The notes under the pieces: generated by a model | The model's database searches: none | What the model saw: only the letters and a program-made list of their open reading frames with translations | What the model was told of the DNA's origin: nothing | Shown: piece by piece, positions 39,201-46,683 of the stretch | Numbering within the stretch: position 1 is the stretch's first letter | Layout of the letters: each line of letters begins with the position of its first letter | Source: Pristionchus mayeri | Taxonomy: Eukaryota; Nematoda; Chromadorea; Rhabditida; Neodiplogasteridae | Assembly (NCBI GenBank): GCA_036245805.1 | Contig: BTRK01000006.1 | Location: forward strand, 21,794,365 to 21,858,364 | Direction: 5' to 3' | DNA: 64,000 bases | Translations under genes and position numbers: made by a program

Positions 39201-42200
39201 AATAGCATGGGGTCTCCAACAGGATAGAAAGACACAAGAAGGTTGGAGAGCGAAGAGATGCATTTGGCCAGAATGCAATCGTACATCGCAAAACGCGTCG
39301 AAAACAAGCGATGCAAAGACTTAGAAAGTATCGCGGATGTGCACATCATTACAGGGTGCGAGAAAAGTATTGTGACACAATTCAATTAAGCCCCACTTGG
39401 TGCGCAGTGTTTTAATTTATCCCAATTTTTTGCACCATGTACCTTAGCTATGTAGCTATTTAGCGCTCATGTATCAAACAAATATTTCTTTTAGATTACG
39501 AGATTTAATTTATTAAAAATTTAGTGAAGAAAAACGATCATGTTTCTCTAACTGCATGAGTCGTATTCTTTAATGCCGCATTACAACAATGTAATAGGTG
39601 GCGCATTCCATTATTTTTTCTTAAGAAGGGCACTTGTGCCCGAGTCTAAATATGTGTCCATTTAATTTGGAGATTTGGTTATACAGCTTAAAAATATTTA
39701 AAAGTAAGCTGTGACGAACGGCCCTCGAAAAAATTTTCTCGAATAAAGATGTCGCGTCCATCAAATAAGAATGATAGAAAAATATAAACGTATGTATTAT
39801 GGTACACGTCCATTCAGTAGTGCAAATATGCTTTCAGTTTAAATTGGGAAAGCGAATCTGCTTCTGTACAAGTTTCGAATCTGTCCCAAGTGTCGTTCTC
39901 AGCCATATTTTCTCATGTATGGTTCAGTAGTTTAAACCATGTTTTCATTCAGTTTGACGCTACTAAAATTCATAATTAGGTCCTTGCATATAACATACAA
40001 GTTTATATCTCAATATATGGATGCTGAGAAAGAAATTCGAAAATGTGATTTTTCAAAAAGATAATTCCGTATCAAAGTGTGATGCAGTTATTTTCATATT
40101 TCTCCGTTTCCTGATATCGTATTTCCGCCTAAACAAGTATACTTTAAAGAGGAATGGTTGCTCTCCATACTCAAGTTGAGAAAGCGGGGGAATTATTATC
40201 CGAAGATTTTTTATTATTAATTAAAGAGAAAAATGAGCTGCGGGCCAAGGGCCCATTTTTTCGAACTTGAAAATCGAAAAGCTCTGAAAGACAAAATCGA
40301 TAGATGGGGAACTGTGATAAAATTGTTGGAGGTACTGTTCGCAGGCATACAATGGCGAAAGCAGAAATCTATGCTATCATTACTTCGCGAGATATTACAT
40401 AAAAGACTTGTCACCATACTTTTCTCGCACCCTGTACAAATGGAACGACTACCTAATGCCGACTGAAACAATCGCGAGTGCAAAAAACAACTAATGGGAA
40501 GAGGAGGGAAGGGAGGGATGAATCACAAAAGGCAGTTGATCAGGCTGCCTCGTGCTAGAGAGATAGAGAGAGGGAGGGGAAGGGAAAAGCGACTGACTTG
40601 GGAGTTCCAATAGAGGAGTGGGGCGTTGAACCGAAGTTCATTCTCGCTGCTACCAATGAAGGAGCTGGGCCCCAAGTATTTCAGTCTTTCCCAAAGTCCC
40701 ATGTGGGTGACAAACTCGGAGAAGGGAATAAGGTTTATAAGGGCAACTCGCATAGGAACACAAAGGTACGGTAGCGGAACAGTCGGGCAGAGGTTCAGTC
40801 GCTCAGTCGAGCAGGGGAGGGGTAGGTCAGCTCATGTGAGCAGAGGGGAGAAGTCTTTTGGAATGAAGCCATCTGAGGGCTTTTATCCTCATTAGAAAGG
40901 GGCGGTGCTTGATTGTCTTCTGGCAGGTGAGATAGTGTGTCTCCAGGAGAGAGTCGAGGGTTATGAAACATGTCCGTGAGAATTAGAGATGAGCGAGGCA
41001 CTGAACAAGTTGTGAACGAGAGGAAAGAGGTTTCACCATCGTGCTAGAGATAGTGAGAAATAGGAACTAAGAGAGAGAGAGATGATGCACTTCCCTGGGG
41101 ATTGCTGAATACTTTCATACTTGATCAAAGCGACCTTCACATATATCATGCATGTAATTTTATCTAAAGTCTATCCTACCCTAATTTTTATATTATATGA
41201 ATTCTCTATATTTGTTGGAGATCTTTCCTTTTTCTCAGGCGAAGAGCTGAGCTATGACTACCACTCGCAGACGAGAGATCCCACTCTCTTCCACAGGAGT
41301 GCTCTCTTCACTTGCAAGCACGTTTATTACTTTTTTTTCTGTCTAGATAAAATTTAGAGTGCATTGTGAATAGTATGCATACATATCGGGGCTTTCGCTC
41401 TTGTCATGGATTGTTCTCTCCCACAAATCGGGCTGAGTATGAGGGAGTTGTGTAATGGGCAGAGTAGAATTCTCTTGGGGGGGGGGGCAGAATAGGTTTA
41501 TAAGAGAGACTTTCTGAGAAAACTAAGCAATACTACCAATAGGCCGTACAACGAAAAATAAAGTATTGATTTTAAGATGTCCCTTGGGGTAACTTTTCAC
41601 GTAGAGTTCGAAAATCGACCTTAGAAAGCCGTATCTCGAACTTCTCATTTCGAGTTTTTCGCCGCATGAGTTTTTCGCCGCATGTAAAATTACCCTAGGG
41701 TCAAATTTTCAGTTCCAAAAGCGTGAACCAATTAGGTCATTGGGGTCGCCAAAGTGTACCGAAATGCATATTTTCGCCATTAGAGAAGTCCCATTTTTTT
41801 TGAAATGTCGACCACTGATCTCATAATTATTCACAAAACTTAAATAAGCTCTGAAATGAAAAGAATAACTCGTTCCGAGTACCTTTAAGCACTGGTTACC
41901 TGATTTTTTGACATTTTTGGAGGTTGCAAATTTTAAGGCGGTTTCCGTTCTCAGATCGGTTTCCCTGTCTTGGAAAGTTGAGCAAACCTCGATAACAAGT
42001 GGTACCAGGACTAAGTGGTAGTAGGTGAGCACCCACTGGTACCAGGTGGGTACCACGTGGTATGAGAAAGGCACCAAGAGGTACCATGCCATTACCAAGA
42101 AGCATCAGGTCAGTTCCAAGTGGTCCCATGTCAGTTCCAGGTGGTTCCAGGTAGGCATCAAGTGGTACCAGGTTAGATCCAAGTGGTACCAGGTTGGCAC

Positions 42201-43305
42201 CAAGTGCTAGCATGCCAGTACCACGTGTGGTACCGCTCCGAAGCATAACCAGGATACCAACAAGTACCAAACAGCATGACATCCGTCATCAGAGTTGAAA
42301 ACCTGGTAGCACTTAGTGCTTGCTGGTACCACTTGGTGCTAACCTGGTACCACTTGATGCCTACCTGGAACCACCTGGAACTGACATGGGACCACTTGGA
42401 ACTGACCTGATGCTTCTTGGTAATGGCATGGTACCTCTTGGTGCCTTTCTCATACCACGTGGTACCCACCTGGTACCAGTGGGTGCTCACCTACTACCAC
42501 TTAGTCCTGGTACCACTTGTTATCGAGGTTTGCTCAACTTTCCAAGACAGGGAAACCGATCTGAGAACGGAAACCGCCTTAAAATTTGCAACCTCCAAAA
42601 ATGTCAAAAAATCAGGTAACCAGTGCTTAAAGGTACTCGGAACGAGTTATTCTTTTCATTTCAGAGCTTATTTAAGTTTTGTGAATAATTATGAGATCAG
42701 TGGTCGACATTCCAAAAAAATTGGGACTTCTCTAATGGCGAAAATATGCATTTCGGTACACTTTGGCGACCCCAATGACCTAATTGGTTCACGCTTTTGG
42801 AACTGAAAATTTGACCCTCGGGGTAATTTTACATGCTGAATCGAATGCGCACAATTAAAAAAACTCCCTCCCACGGAAAATTTTTCAGGGCGGGAATTTT
42901 TAGACAAATTTTTGATTTCAAAGGCTCATAACTTTTTTCACAGATGAGCTAGCATTTCACTTCCAACAGTAAAAATGCTTATCTCGTCGAGATCTTTCAG
43001 AATTACTATACATGTTAGGGGTTTGGACGAGCCGTTCAAAAAATTCAAAAACCGACCGCCCAACTTCAGCGAAAAACTCGAAATGAGAAGTTCGAGATAC
43101 GGCTTTCTAAGGTCGATTTTCGAACTCTACGTGAAAAGTTACCCCAAGGGACATCTTAAAATCAATACTTTATTTTTCGTTGTACGGCCTATGGTGAATC
43201 GTACCAGATAGTCTCTCATAATCTCTGCCTGCTTGCAGGTGCAATGCAGCGACGTGTCGTGAGAAGGAGTATCAGGCATTGAAGAGAAGAAGAGTGAATG
43301 AGTGA
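12245..43305 (+). CDS. SUV39-class chromo/pre-SET/SET/post-SET histone methyltransferase
   Basis: 29-exon model, 2154 nt, 717 aa, all junctions in phase: 12245-12294, 12410-12461, 12945-13106, 16239-16322, 16715-16798, 16900-17041, 17285-17379, 18746-18808, 18914-18958, 19143-19226, 19315-19353, 19426-19527, 19757-19831, 20103-20194, 20281-20341, 20440-20521, 20621-20685, 22021-22091, 24107-24155, 24226-24276 (weak acceptor), 24404-24440, 24536-24606, 24871-24981, 26791-26852, 27075-27126, 27279-27347, 27535-27592, 41239-41317, 43239-43305. Domains: Lys/Glu-rich N-terminus; chromodomain at about aa 305-360 (DYTIDSILAI, then LVQWAGF); pre-SET from aa 483 (CKCVGPC, RRPCC, YECGDGCAC); SET from aa 553 (GWTLRAGEDI, GNVARFISHSCQPNL, GEELSYDY); post-SET CKCNAATC. 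This order is that of Su(var)3-9/SUV39H, which methylates H3K9 in heterochromatin; activity is inferred. Odd points: the usual NHSC reads SHSC, an intron of 13.6 kb, and a GC-AG last intron. Confidence 0.88.
12640..12875. mobile_element. 236-bp MITE, 25-bp inverted ends
   Basis: Arms TTAAAGTTACCGGACGAGGA (from 12640) and its reverse complement ending at 12875 match over about 25 bp. There is no coding content. It lies in intron 2 of the SUV39-class gene. Confidence 0.8.
13192..13541 (+). repeat. 5' LTR
   Basis: 350 bp, TG...CA ends, near-identical to 15584-15933. Confidence 0.95.
13822..15330 (+). CDS. gag-pro: Retrotransposon Gag-protease polyprotein, 502 aa
   Basis: A single intact frame starts at the ATG at 13822. 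The N-terminal about 230 residues resemble a retrotransposon Gag capsid (FERWWGRHEDIF, helical, charged). Two CCHC zinc knuckles follow: CDRCGATDHTEQRC from C303 and CFNCNRKGHIAKEC from C323, both C-x2-C-x4-H-x4-C, for nucleic-acid packaging. An aspartic protease domain carries the DTGS active site (D379 in VDTGSDISFVSK) and would cleave the polyprotein. The frame ends in a TGA 250 bp before the polypurine tract, with no polymerase downstream. The gene is intact and its base composition is more GC-rich than the surrounding intron, so it may still be expressed. Confidence 0.93.
   Translation: MSGDEEVLDNGALTEQVTDMKKLLAVMGKFMMEQQQKQSENQKGTSSELSINSISAIENRIMEFEYSPEEGATFERWWGRHEDIFTIDLKDWEEVKKIRLMLRHLQPAVERTFMDSIYPAKWSEMSLTDVVEKLTTLFGDTTSKFDRRRMMFDLKMSRNGIEDVRVLAARVNKIVESAQVSSITSDEMKCMVFLHAMDLSRYADVHLKMLQTAKKKGEGIKLDDLIDVFNEVSPLKRESSTISSPPMEINHVSWKDRSSRDKYEMSYEREKSRELGKGVDKYDRSCKRETARDGPSRNRSSGCDRCGATDHTEQRCYRRKIKCFNCNRKGHIAKECSDDEDEDRDRRRSVDTVIVDAEKSACYRLTMKLNGSSVAMDVDTGSDISFVSKEVWRSIGAPECLPSDCEAVCANGKQLEIIGKFMCELEYDEVGVRAEMYVASTDRVIVGRDLIGRLHLLKVRSDSIATRIPIGDEKTALNTESNKSHEKRLVKKETVNEDGSPQ
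15584..15933 (+). repeat. 3' LTR
   Basis: 350 bp, preceded by polypurine GAAGGGGAGG and followed by the GGAAT target duplication. Confidence 0.95.
15983..16209. mobile_element. Fold-back MITE of about 227 bp
   Basis: The left arm CGGAACTTTCCTAGAAGCTT (15983) and the right arm ending CTAGGAAAGTGCCG (16209) are inverted over about 35 bp, then continue as GC-rich CCCCGCCC/GGGCGGGG. It is non-coding and lies only 29 bp before exon 4 of the SUV39-class gene. Confidence 0.75.
17429..18665 (+). mobile_element. mariner element, copy 1 (defective), 1237 bp
   Basis: Terminal inverted repeats start TTGGGGTGTCCGGAAAGTTC and are flanked by TA on both sides. The element is near-identical to copy 2 at 20730-21971 but 5 bp shorter. 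It is inserted in intron 7 of the SUV39-class gene in the sense direction. Confidence 0.95.
17590..18580 (+). pseudogene. mariner transposase, broken copy
   Basis: It has the same coding sequence as copy 2 but is interrupted. A TAG stop at 18145-18147 replaces a Lys codon (about codon 186, between the first and second catalytic Asp). A second change (TGG to TGA at about 18529) and a 5-nt deletion just after it destroy the C-terminus. It still shows TDEKW and MDNARPHRA blocks. It cannot make a functional transposase, though its ends should still be substrates for the intact copy. Confidence 0.93.
20730..21971 (+). mobile_element. mariner element, copy 2 (apparently intact), 1242 bp
   Basis: Ends TTGGGGTGTCCGGAAAGTTC and its inverse are flanked by TA, with a full transposase inside. 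It sits in intron 17 of the SUV39-class gene, 2.1 kb after the defective copy and in the same orientation. Confidence 0.95.
20891..21907 (+). CDS. mariner-family transposase, 338 aa, intact
   Basis: The frame runs from ATG 20891 to TGA 21905-21907. The in-frame extension upstream to 20879 has no ATG, so 20891 is the start. An N-terminal paired-like helix-turn-helix region (CYKWFSRFKKGEFGLDDQPR, aa 42-61) matches the mariner WxxRFKxG...D.PR signature and binds the inverted repeats. The DDE/D nuclease domain shows D152 (ATDEKW), D241 (LLLMDNARPHRA) and D276 (YSPDLSPCDYHCF). D241 and D276 are 34 residues apart, so this is a DD34D mariner catalytic triad. The length is normal for the family (about 340-350 aa). 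It would cut and paste itself and copy 1 into TA sites. Confidence 0.96.
   Translation: MDSHLYLRAVLLHYYRLGRSVKEAHSALAQSEGADASSIPFCYKWFSRFKKGEFGLDDQPRSGRPPSLDQPLVLRTLKRKPMASVRELKKDTGTPRSTVSDILHRSGKKPKLPQVIPHDLPPEQLKNRVQVCRELLHRRSNLRWVNSIIATDEKWITYDNPARRLQWMDADEKPTPVPKKEEHGKKELLCFFFSVLGPIYWEILAPETSINADLFSEQLEDVAIRVPPRLLNQGKILLLMDNARPHRAKMTQKKMDELKIERIRHPPYSPDLSPCDYHCFRSLSDFCKRKKFKNRDEVVRAFVNWAVSKKPVFWKRGIETLPNRWREVVRKKGAYIGH
22211..22730 (+). mobile_element. Internally deleted mariner remnant, about 520 bp
   Basis: Inverted ends (left AGTTGGCCGGAAAGTCTTTG, right its reverse complement with one change) differ from the other mariner families here. About 22441-22540 encodes a fragment (KGSETLRKYVYD, then VRIWFHRFE, then a stop) typical of the mariner helix-turn-helix region. 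The catalytic domain is gone. Confidence 0.75.
22891..24031. mobile_element. 1.14-kb fold-back element with Tc1-like ends
   Basis: Two inverted arms of about 470 bp (22891-23366 and 23562-24031) match almost perfectly around a spacer of about 195 bp. The outermost bases are TACAGTAGTGGCCAAAAT, resembling the known C. elegans Tc1 end CAGTGCTGGCCAAAA, with TA at the insertion site. Open frames in the arms are mirror images and not real genes. It lies in intron 18 of the SUV39-class gene. Confidence 0.9.
24981..25045 (+). repeat. Tandem duplication of a splice-donor segment
   Basis: The 28-bp sequence beginning GGTGTATCTTTTGTTTATAC occurs at 24981 and again at 25018. The first copy includes the donor of SET exon 23; the second supplies a decoy donor 37 nt downstream. 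Confidence 0.7.
25149..26557. mobile_element. 1.4-kb fold-back element (family A)
   Basis: Outer arms of about 430 bp (25149-25578 and 26131-26557) are inverted copies starting GGTACAATCAGAAAAATCGA. The 550-bp interior matches one arm of the palindrome at 41539-43192 (for example GGTACTCGGAACGAGTTATT at 25578 and 42633). Non-coding. It lies in intron 23 of the SUV39-class gene. Confidence 0.85.
28048..28531 (+). repeat. Left 484-bp terminal direct repeat
   Basis: Near-identical to 40657-41139, with a few substitutions such as GTAGGGG versus GTAGCGG. Confidence 0.9.
28532..29720. other. AT-rich interior of the large insertion, unassigned
   Basis: No frame, repeat or motif that I can support. 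It could be degraded polymerase sequence of the antisense retroelement. Confidence 0.3.
29721..29921 (-). pseudogene. Possible retroelement integrase fragment
   Basis: A short open frame on the minus strand contains FCIHCQTTKAVTPMDTTN, which resembles the FTCxTTKAVxxE block at the start of BEL/Pao and gypsy integrase cores. It lies downstream, on the same strand, of the gag-like frames at 32126-33598, as expected for a gag-pol order. It is very short and has no visible catalytic D/E residues around it, so the call is tentative. Confidence 0.3.
29922..32125. other. Unassigned interior; two short antisense frames
   Basis: Minus-strand frames at 30082-30330 and 30431-30643 have no motif I recognise. 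They may be remnants of the retroelement polymerase. No reverse-transcriptase YxDD box was found. A 106-bp tandem duplication lies at 30738-30949, and a short repeat ATTTAATGGGCATA occurs at about 31920 and 31963. Confidence 0.3.
30738..30949. repeat. Tandem duplication, 2 x 106 bp
   Basis: The units start GATTATATCTTACACTATCT at 30738 and 30844 and differ at only about two bases. Confidence 0.85.
32126..33598 (-). pseudogene. Decayed retrotransposon gag, antisense
   Basis: The minus-strand frame 33598-33263 resembles a Gag core (FATFHRKFEDLMRLKDPTPD, YLIAFSSGQARNRI) and ends at a stop. The frame 32590-32126 continues in gag style and contains one CCHC zinc knuckle, CDYCNKVGHIFLDC, followed by a Ser/Arg-rich tail. 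About 670 bp between them is not gag-like and begins with a CAGGGTGTTTCCC sequence on the minus strand, perhaps a secondary insertion. I cannot define LTRs for this element, and it is not functional as seen. Confidence 0.6.
33599..35163. other. Unassigned interior of the large insertion
   Basis: AT-rich and pyrimidine-rich DNA. Plus-strand open frames at 34377-34625 and 34705-34935 have no motif or splice support. Nothing I can name. Confidence 0.3.
35164..36278 (-). pseudogene. THAP-like and CxxC zinc-finger exons, partial gene
   Basis: The minus-strand exon 36278-36040 encodes the C-terminal part of a THAP DNA-binding domain: LRRVPSEEIPER, RTTWINAVR, the C-x2-H pair in LCASHFSPSDY and the AVPSF box. 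The first C-x-x-C pair of THAP is not found in frame upstream. A next exon 35660-35395 joins in phase and carries SKESLTSLLLECPKCEQG with further Cys (SCTRECNRC), a zinc-binding block that accompanies THAP in some transposon-derived proteins. An acidic frame ending at 35164 (EEEAPENDDEGEDDALL) could be the last exon, but I could not join it in phase. THAP domains derive from P-element-type transposases; this may be a captured host gene or transposon gene fragment. Confidence 0.45.
36406..37140 (-). CDS. P2X7 C-terminal (ballast)-like domain protein, about 189 aa
   Basis: Three exons on the minus strand join in phase: about 37140-36814, 36758-36694, 36580-36406 (TAG). The ATG follows a TCTCTAG acceptor-like site. 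Exon 1 has a Lys/Glu-rich helix and then ECSCTRCPPRDLEEKHDYCC, the Cys/CC zinc-binding signature of the P2X purinoceptor 7 intracellular domain. Exon 3 gives LGRGHRVRLPACVIDAVRKK and WPSADGHYTGFKPS, matching the conserved GRGNR..IPACVV..IR..FP....YTGFK block of that domain. No channel portion is present, as in many invertebrate stand-alone members whose function is unknown. It lies antisense inside intron 27 of the SUV39-class gene and inside the 13-kb insertion, so it may have been carried by the mobile element. Confidence 0.75.
37522..37595 (-). tRNA. tRNA-like sequence, probably a pseudo-tRNA or SINE head
   Basis: The minus strand contains a B-box/T-arm GGTTCGATTCCCGCC and an A-box-like TAGTTCGATCTGTAGAGC about 30 nt upstream. 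Ends TCCTC and GAGGA can pair. The anticodon arm does not fold clearly, so I give no isotype. Confidence 0.35.
37596..39351. other. Unassigned interior with three GCGGGAA...TTCCGC hairpins
   Basis: No gene is supported. Short inverted motifs of the form TGCGGGAAATCCTTCCGCA occur at about 38581, 38730 and 38999. Around 39200-39350 a plus-strand frame (MHLARMQSYIAKRVENK) runs up to the transposon at 39352 and resumes as a few codons after it (40437), suggesting the transposon landed in older coding sequence. Confidence 0.35.
39352..40434. mobile_element. 1083-bp Tc1/mariner-type element, non-coding
   Basis: Ends CAGGGTGCGAGAAAAGTATT (39352) and the reverse complement ending at 40434 match over about 26 bp with one mismatch, and TA flanks both. 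No intact transposase is seen. It is nested in the 13-kb insertion. Confidence 0.85.
40657..41139 (+). repeat. Right 483-bp terminal direct repeat
   Basis: Matches 28048-28531; followed by ATATA, which also precedes the left copy. Confidence 0.9.
41539..43192. mobile_element. 1.65-kb near-perfect palindrome with internal minisatellite (family B)
   Basis: The ends ATAGGCCGTACAACGAAAAA (41539) and its reverse complement at 43192 begin arms of about 750 bp. Near the centre (about 42000-42240 and 42310-42510) each arm holds short repeats of the type AAGTGGTACCAGGT, themselves rich in the GGTACC palindrome. Frames read through these repeats (WYQV-type periodic peptides) are by-products, not genes. 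The right flank carries a piece of the family-A arm. The element ends about 45 bp before the last exon of the SUV39-class gene. Confidence 0.9.
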
Positions 43306-44347
43306 GAGAAGCCCCTTCTCTCCCGAGTGAGTCTCGTTCAATCCACCTCCAGTTTCGCTCCCAACCTCATTTCCATAACCCCAAGTCGCCCTAGACCATA
43401 AAGAAGATATCTGTAGTACATCGGGCTAGAAGCCAATGTGTTATTCATGATAGTAAAAACGTTTTCGATAGATCTTTTGCCTCCGGTTATACTAATTACC
43501 TCATCAATACTCTTGTTATTCATTGTTATTATTTTTTGTTGTGATCTTATCAATTTTGCTAATCACTTGCAATCAGGAATTCCCCATTTCCACCCTTTCT
43601 CATTCACACTCCATGTTTTCCTGAATGCAATAACCACACAATAGGTGCTGTTGATTCCCTCACTGTTACTAATCGTAAATTCGTTTCTTGTTCTTGTTAT
43701 TCGATCTCCTTTTCATCAAATCGAATCTCACTTTTCGTTACAAACGCTTGCAATTCATTCCTTGTCAAATGGTTTGAACTGGCATTCATTTTGTTGTTGT
43801 CTTTATTCGCCTCATTGTTGCTACCGAGACTTGAATAAAGTTGGTTCTCTTGAAAGTTCGATCAAAGTTTGATCAGACTAGAGTGAATGGGAGATATTGA
43901 AATGTAATCTTACTCTATGGCGGTTGACATTAAATTGTTATCAAACATTCTTTGGGCATCGATAATGCGTCTCTCAAGTAGTTATTCAAATCGAAGTTCT
44001 CCTTTTACGATCCACACCAGTGGGTACAACGAGAATGAACATGAATTACATCGGAAGTCACTAGTCAATAGGTGTGACATCAAGAGCTCATTTCCTTCTT
44101 GATCTATCTCTCTCCCTCCTCACTCTAGTCTGGGAGAGGGGGGTGCCTATGGGAACGAGGGTTCTTCCGATGAGATTCCCCTTCTCCAGCTGTGAATGGG
44201 ATGAGACTGCCAGAGTACTTTTACGACCTCACAGGTGAGATTGGGGGAATCCCCTCGTCTTTTCCTTCTCGATGGTCGTCACCGACGCGAATTCTGCCAT
44301 GAAGAGGCTGCATTCGAAGCATTCAGAGGATATTTAGTACATTAGTA
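43306..44347. other. Intergenic, 3' flank of the SUV39-class gene
   Basis: An AATAAA-type signal occurs near 43832. No other supported feature. Confidence 0.4.
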
Positions 44348-46683
44348 ATGGCTCCACTCATCGACTTCGCTTCTCCTCCATCGACTTCTCTCTCTGCTGA
44401 TTCTTCTCCTCTTCCTTCCATCACTGAAGCTGCACCATCCGTTGAAGAAGTCGTGAGTAAAAAAAACAGTTTATCCATTGACAGGTACACGTAAGTCTTC
44501 CCTTTTTCAATTATTTATTCCTATCTTTCTGGAATATGGACTCCAACACATAGAATGAAAAACAAACAAATTTAATATAAGCCTGTAGTAGCTTCAAAGC
44601 GATTCTACATTCTTACTGCTATCCATCGTCACTCCATCTTACCATATGACGAATTGCCGATGGTATTCCAACCGTAATTCAGAACTCTCTTTCCTGCAAC
44701 TGCGTAATCGAAACGAAATGATCCGTGCACCTTTGCACTTCCGAAACATAGTGCACTTGTCACGCAAATTATTGTCTGTGCATCTGCGATTCACTAGATT
44801 TCACTGTGTCTATTCTCTCCCTAAACCCGTCCAACGAAATGTATGCATTTCTTATCTCAATACGCCCAATCAGATTGCATAACAATGTCCATTCCATTCA
44901 CTTTCTCCATAGTGTAACTCACGATTCACAGTGCTCAGATCTGATCGATCGCGCTACTCTCTGTTCGAGAGTCTACAAGCGATCTGAAATGAGAAAAGAT
45001 TTGAACCTTTTTTAAAAAATGTTATTGAGCTGATTAATTTTCTCGTTTCAGCTAGCATATATTTTGTATGCGTCCGAAGCAGTGGTCGACGTGCTTAAAC
45101 TGAAGAGAGAAGAGATACTCATCCAACAACGGATCCTTGCCAATTTCAAGAAAGGAATCGACGACTTTTTCCTTGTGCGTCTCTTCTGTTCTTCTTACCT
45201 ATGTCAGTACGAAATGCATCAGTACCTGAGATACAGAGATCGAACCATAGAAAATATGATACGTTTAAATTTTCAACAGTAAGATAGTAGAGTAAGATAA
45301 CAACATGTTCATATTTATGGGTGGTACAGTAAGATAAAAACATATTCATATTTATGGGTGGTACAGTAAGATAACAACATGTTCATATTTATGGGTGGTA
45401 CCATACTCATCAGCGACTGTAATTGAGTAGCTGATTTCTCTTATATGTATTGGGTGTGTCATATCTCATATCAATCAATTTTTCAGGAGGAATTCGTGGT
45501 GCGACTCGACGAATGCGAATCGAAGATGATGTCTTCAATACACAAAATGAGAACAGAAATCGACGAGTTTCTTAGAGTTTTTGGAAAAATTCCCGAAAAC
45601 TTGGTTAGCTTTTCCTTCAAATAGTCTATGCTATTATTAGGTTGGTGCATAAGCTTCTTTCCTTTTTATTTTTCAAATTTCTGTTGACGTGTGTAGACTC
45701 TCATTATTTTCTGAATGTCATGTGTAATGGCCATGATGGTAGATTACTACCATACATTTGATTTGTATCTACGCTGCATCGTGAGCAATTGACAACACTC
45801 AGAAAAAAAACGTCGGAAAATTGCTATTTTTAGCATTTTGGGTTGTATTCTGCTTAGCGAATACTTGTAGGATTCTGATTCTGCCCAACTAAGAAACACT
45901 TGGAGAGGAGGTGATTGTTCTGCTAAGCACGAAAAATCCGGATTCGAACGTGTGTCGGAGACAGGGAACACGAAAAAGTGATGATTTCACCGGATAGATC
46001 TGAACATGATGATTTCGAAAACTGGAGTTCTTGAACCGGAAGACCTATATTTTCCTAAATGTGCTAGCATAATTATAGGGCAAAGTACTTCACAACCCAC
46101 CGCAATTGACCACTCTTCAACGTTGCGTAAGAAAATGGCGCTCAGCAATTAGAGATCAATGATTTTCAAAGGTTGTAGATATTTAATTGGGCCAATATTT
46201 CTGGTAGGTTTCTCAGGGCAGATTTGGTGGGTTATGTCGTATGACATACCCAGTCATAGTACTTTACAATGATGTGCTAATTGTAGCCTCTGCGCTATTC
46301 CCCTTGGAGCCTAGAGCAATTGAAAAGTCGGATTGATCGACCAGGTCCTACTAATTCCGAACCAAATTGTTCTATTCTAATTGATCTTATCAACATATTA
46401 TAGTATTCGATATAGAGTGTATACATGTTTGTATCAACAGCTAAAACAATTATTTGATTGGTTCATTGCGACGGTCTGGGGAGGTCAGAATGTTCGACCA
46501 TGAAAAAAGAAAGAAACTTTTGCACCAACCTAATACATATTTCAGGCTTCTGCGAAAATAGAGCTGAACGGATTGTTGAATGAATTAGCCCAGATGGAAC
46601 GAGCACTGACTCCACTTCTCCTAGAGGAATATCAGTTGAATAGACCGATGATGAAACAAGATAGGTGCTGTAGAAGATCTTGA
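44348..46683 (+). CDS. Small helical/coiled-coil protein, 160 aa, unrecognised
   Basis: Four exons, all phase 0: 44348-44452, 45052-45174, 45487-45603, 46546-46683. The N-terminus is Ser/Pro-rich (MAPLIDFASPPSTS). Exons 2-4 are helical with heptad-like hydrophobics (VVDVLKLKREEILIQQRILA, HKMRTEIDEFLRVFGKI, ELNGLLNELAQMERALTPLL) and would form a coiled-coil bundle. The tail is KQDRCCRRS. I recognise no family; small BLOC/BORC-like or kinetochore-type helical subunits have this look, but that is only an impression. The last intron contains an 897-bp mariner-type MITE (45637-46533), and the intron after exon 2 a 37-bp triplicated repeat. Confidence 0.7.
45292..45402. repeat. Tandem repeat, 3 x 37 bp
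   Basis: Units begin GTAAGATAACAACATGTTCA and end ATGGGTGGTACA, with small differences. Each unit contains a GTAAGAT donor-like sequence. Confidence 0.85.
45637..46533. mobile_element. 897-bp mariner-type element, non-coding
   Basis: Ends TTAGGTTGGTGCATAAGCTT and the inverse TGCACCAACCTAA are flanked by TA. This is a classic mariner-style terminus. No transposase frame remains. Confidence 0.85.

Larger units (their letters stand above)
28048..41139. mobile_element. 13.1-kb insertion bounded by 484-bp direct repeats
   Basis: The direct repeats 28048-28531 and 40657-41139 start TGAAGG and end CCTTCA, an LTR-like inverted hexamer. An ATATA pentamer lies just outside each (28041-28045 and 41141-41145), possibly a target duplication. 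This supports a single LTR-type insertion. Against it, I see no clear primer-binding site after the left repeat or polypurine tract before the right one. The 12.1-kb interior carries decayed antisense gag/integrase-like sequence, a P2X7-C-domain gene and other elements. The insertion explains the 13.6-kb intron 27. Confidence 0.6.

Noticed and set aside
42025..42490. Periodic open frames on both strands (WYQV-type repeats)
   Set aside because: They are mirror translations of the short GGTACC-containing repeats in a palindrome and have no start, splice or codon-use support.
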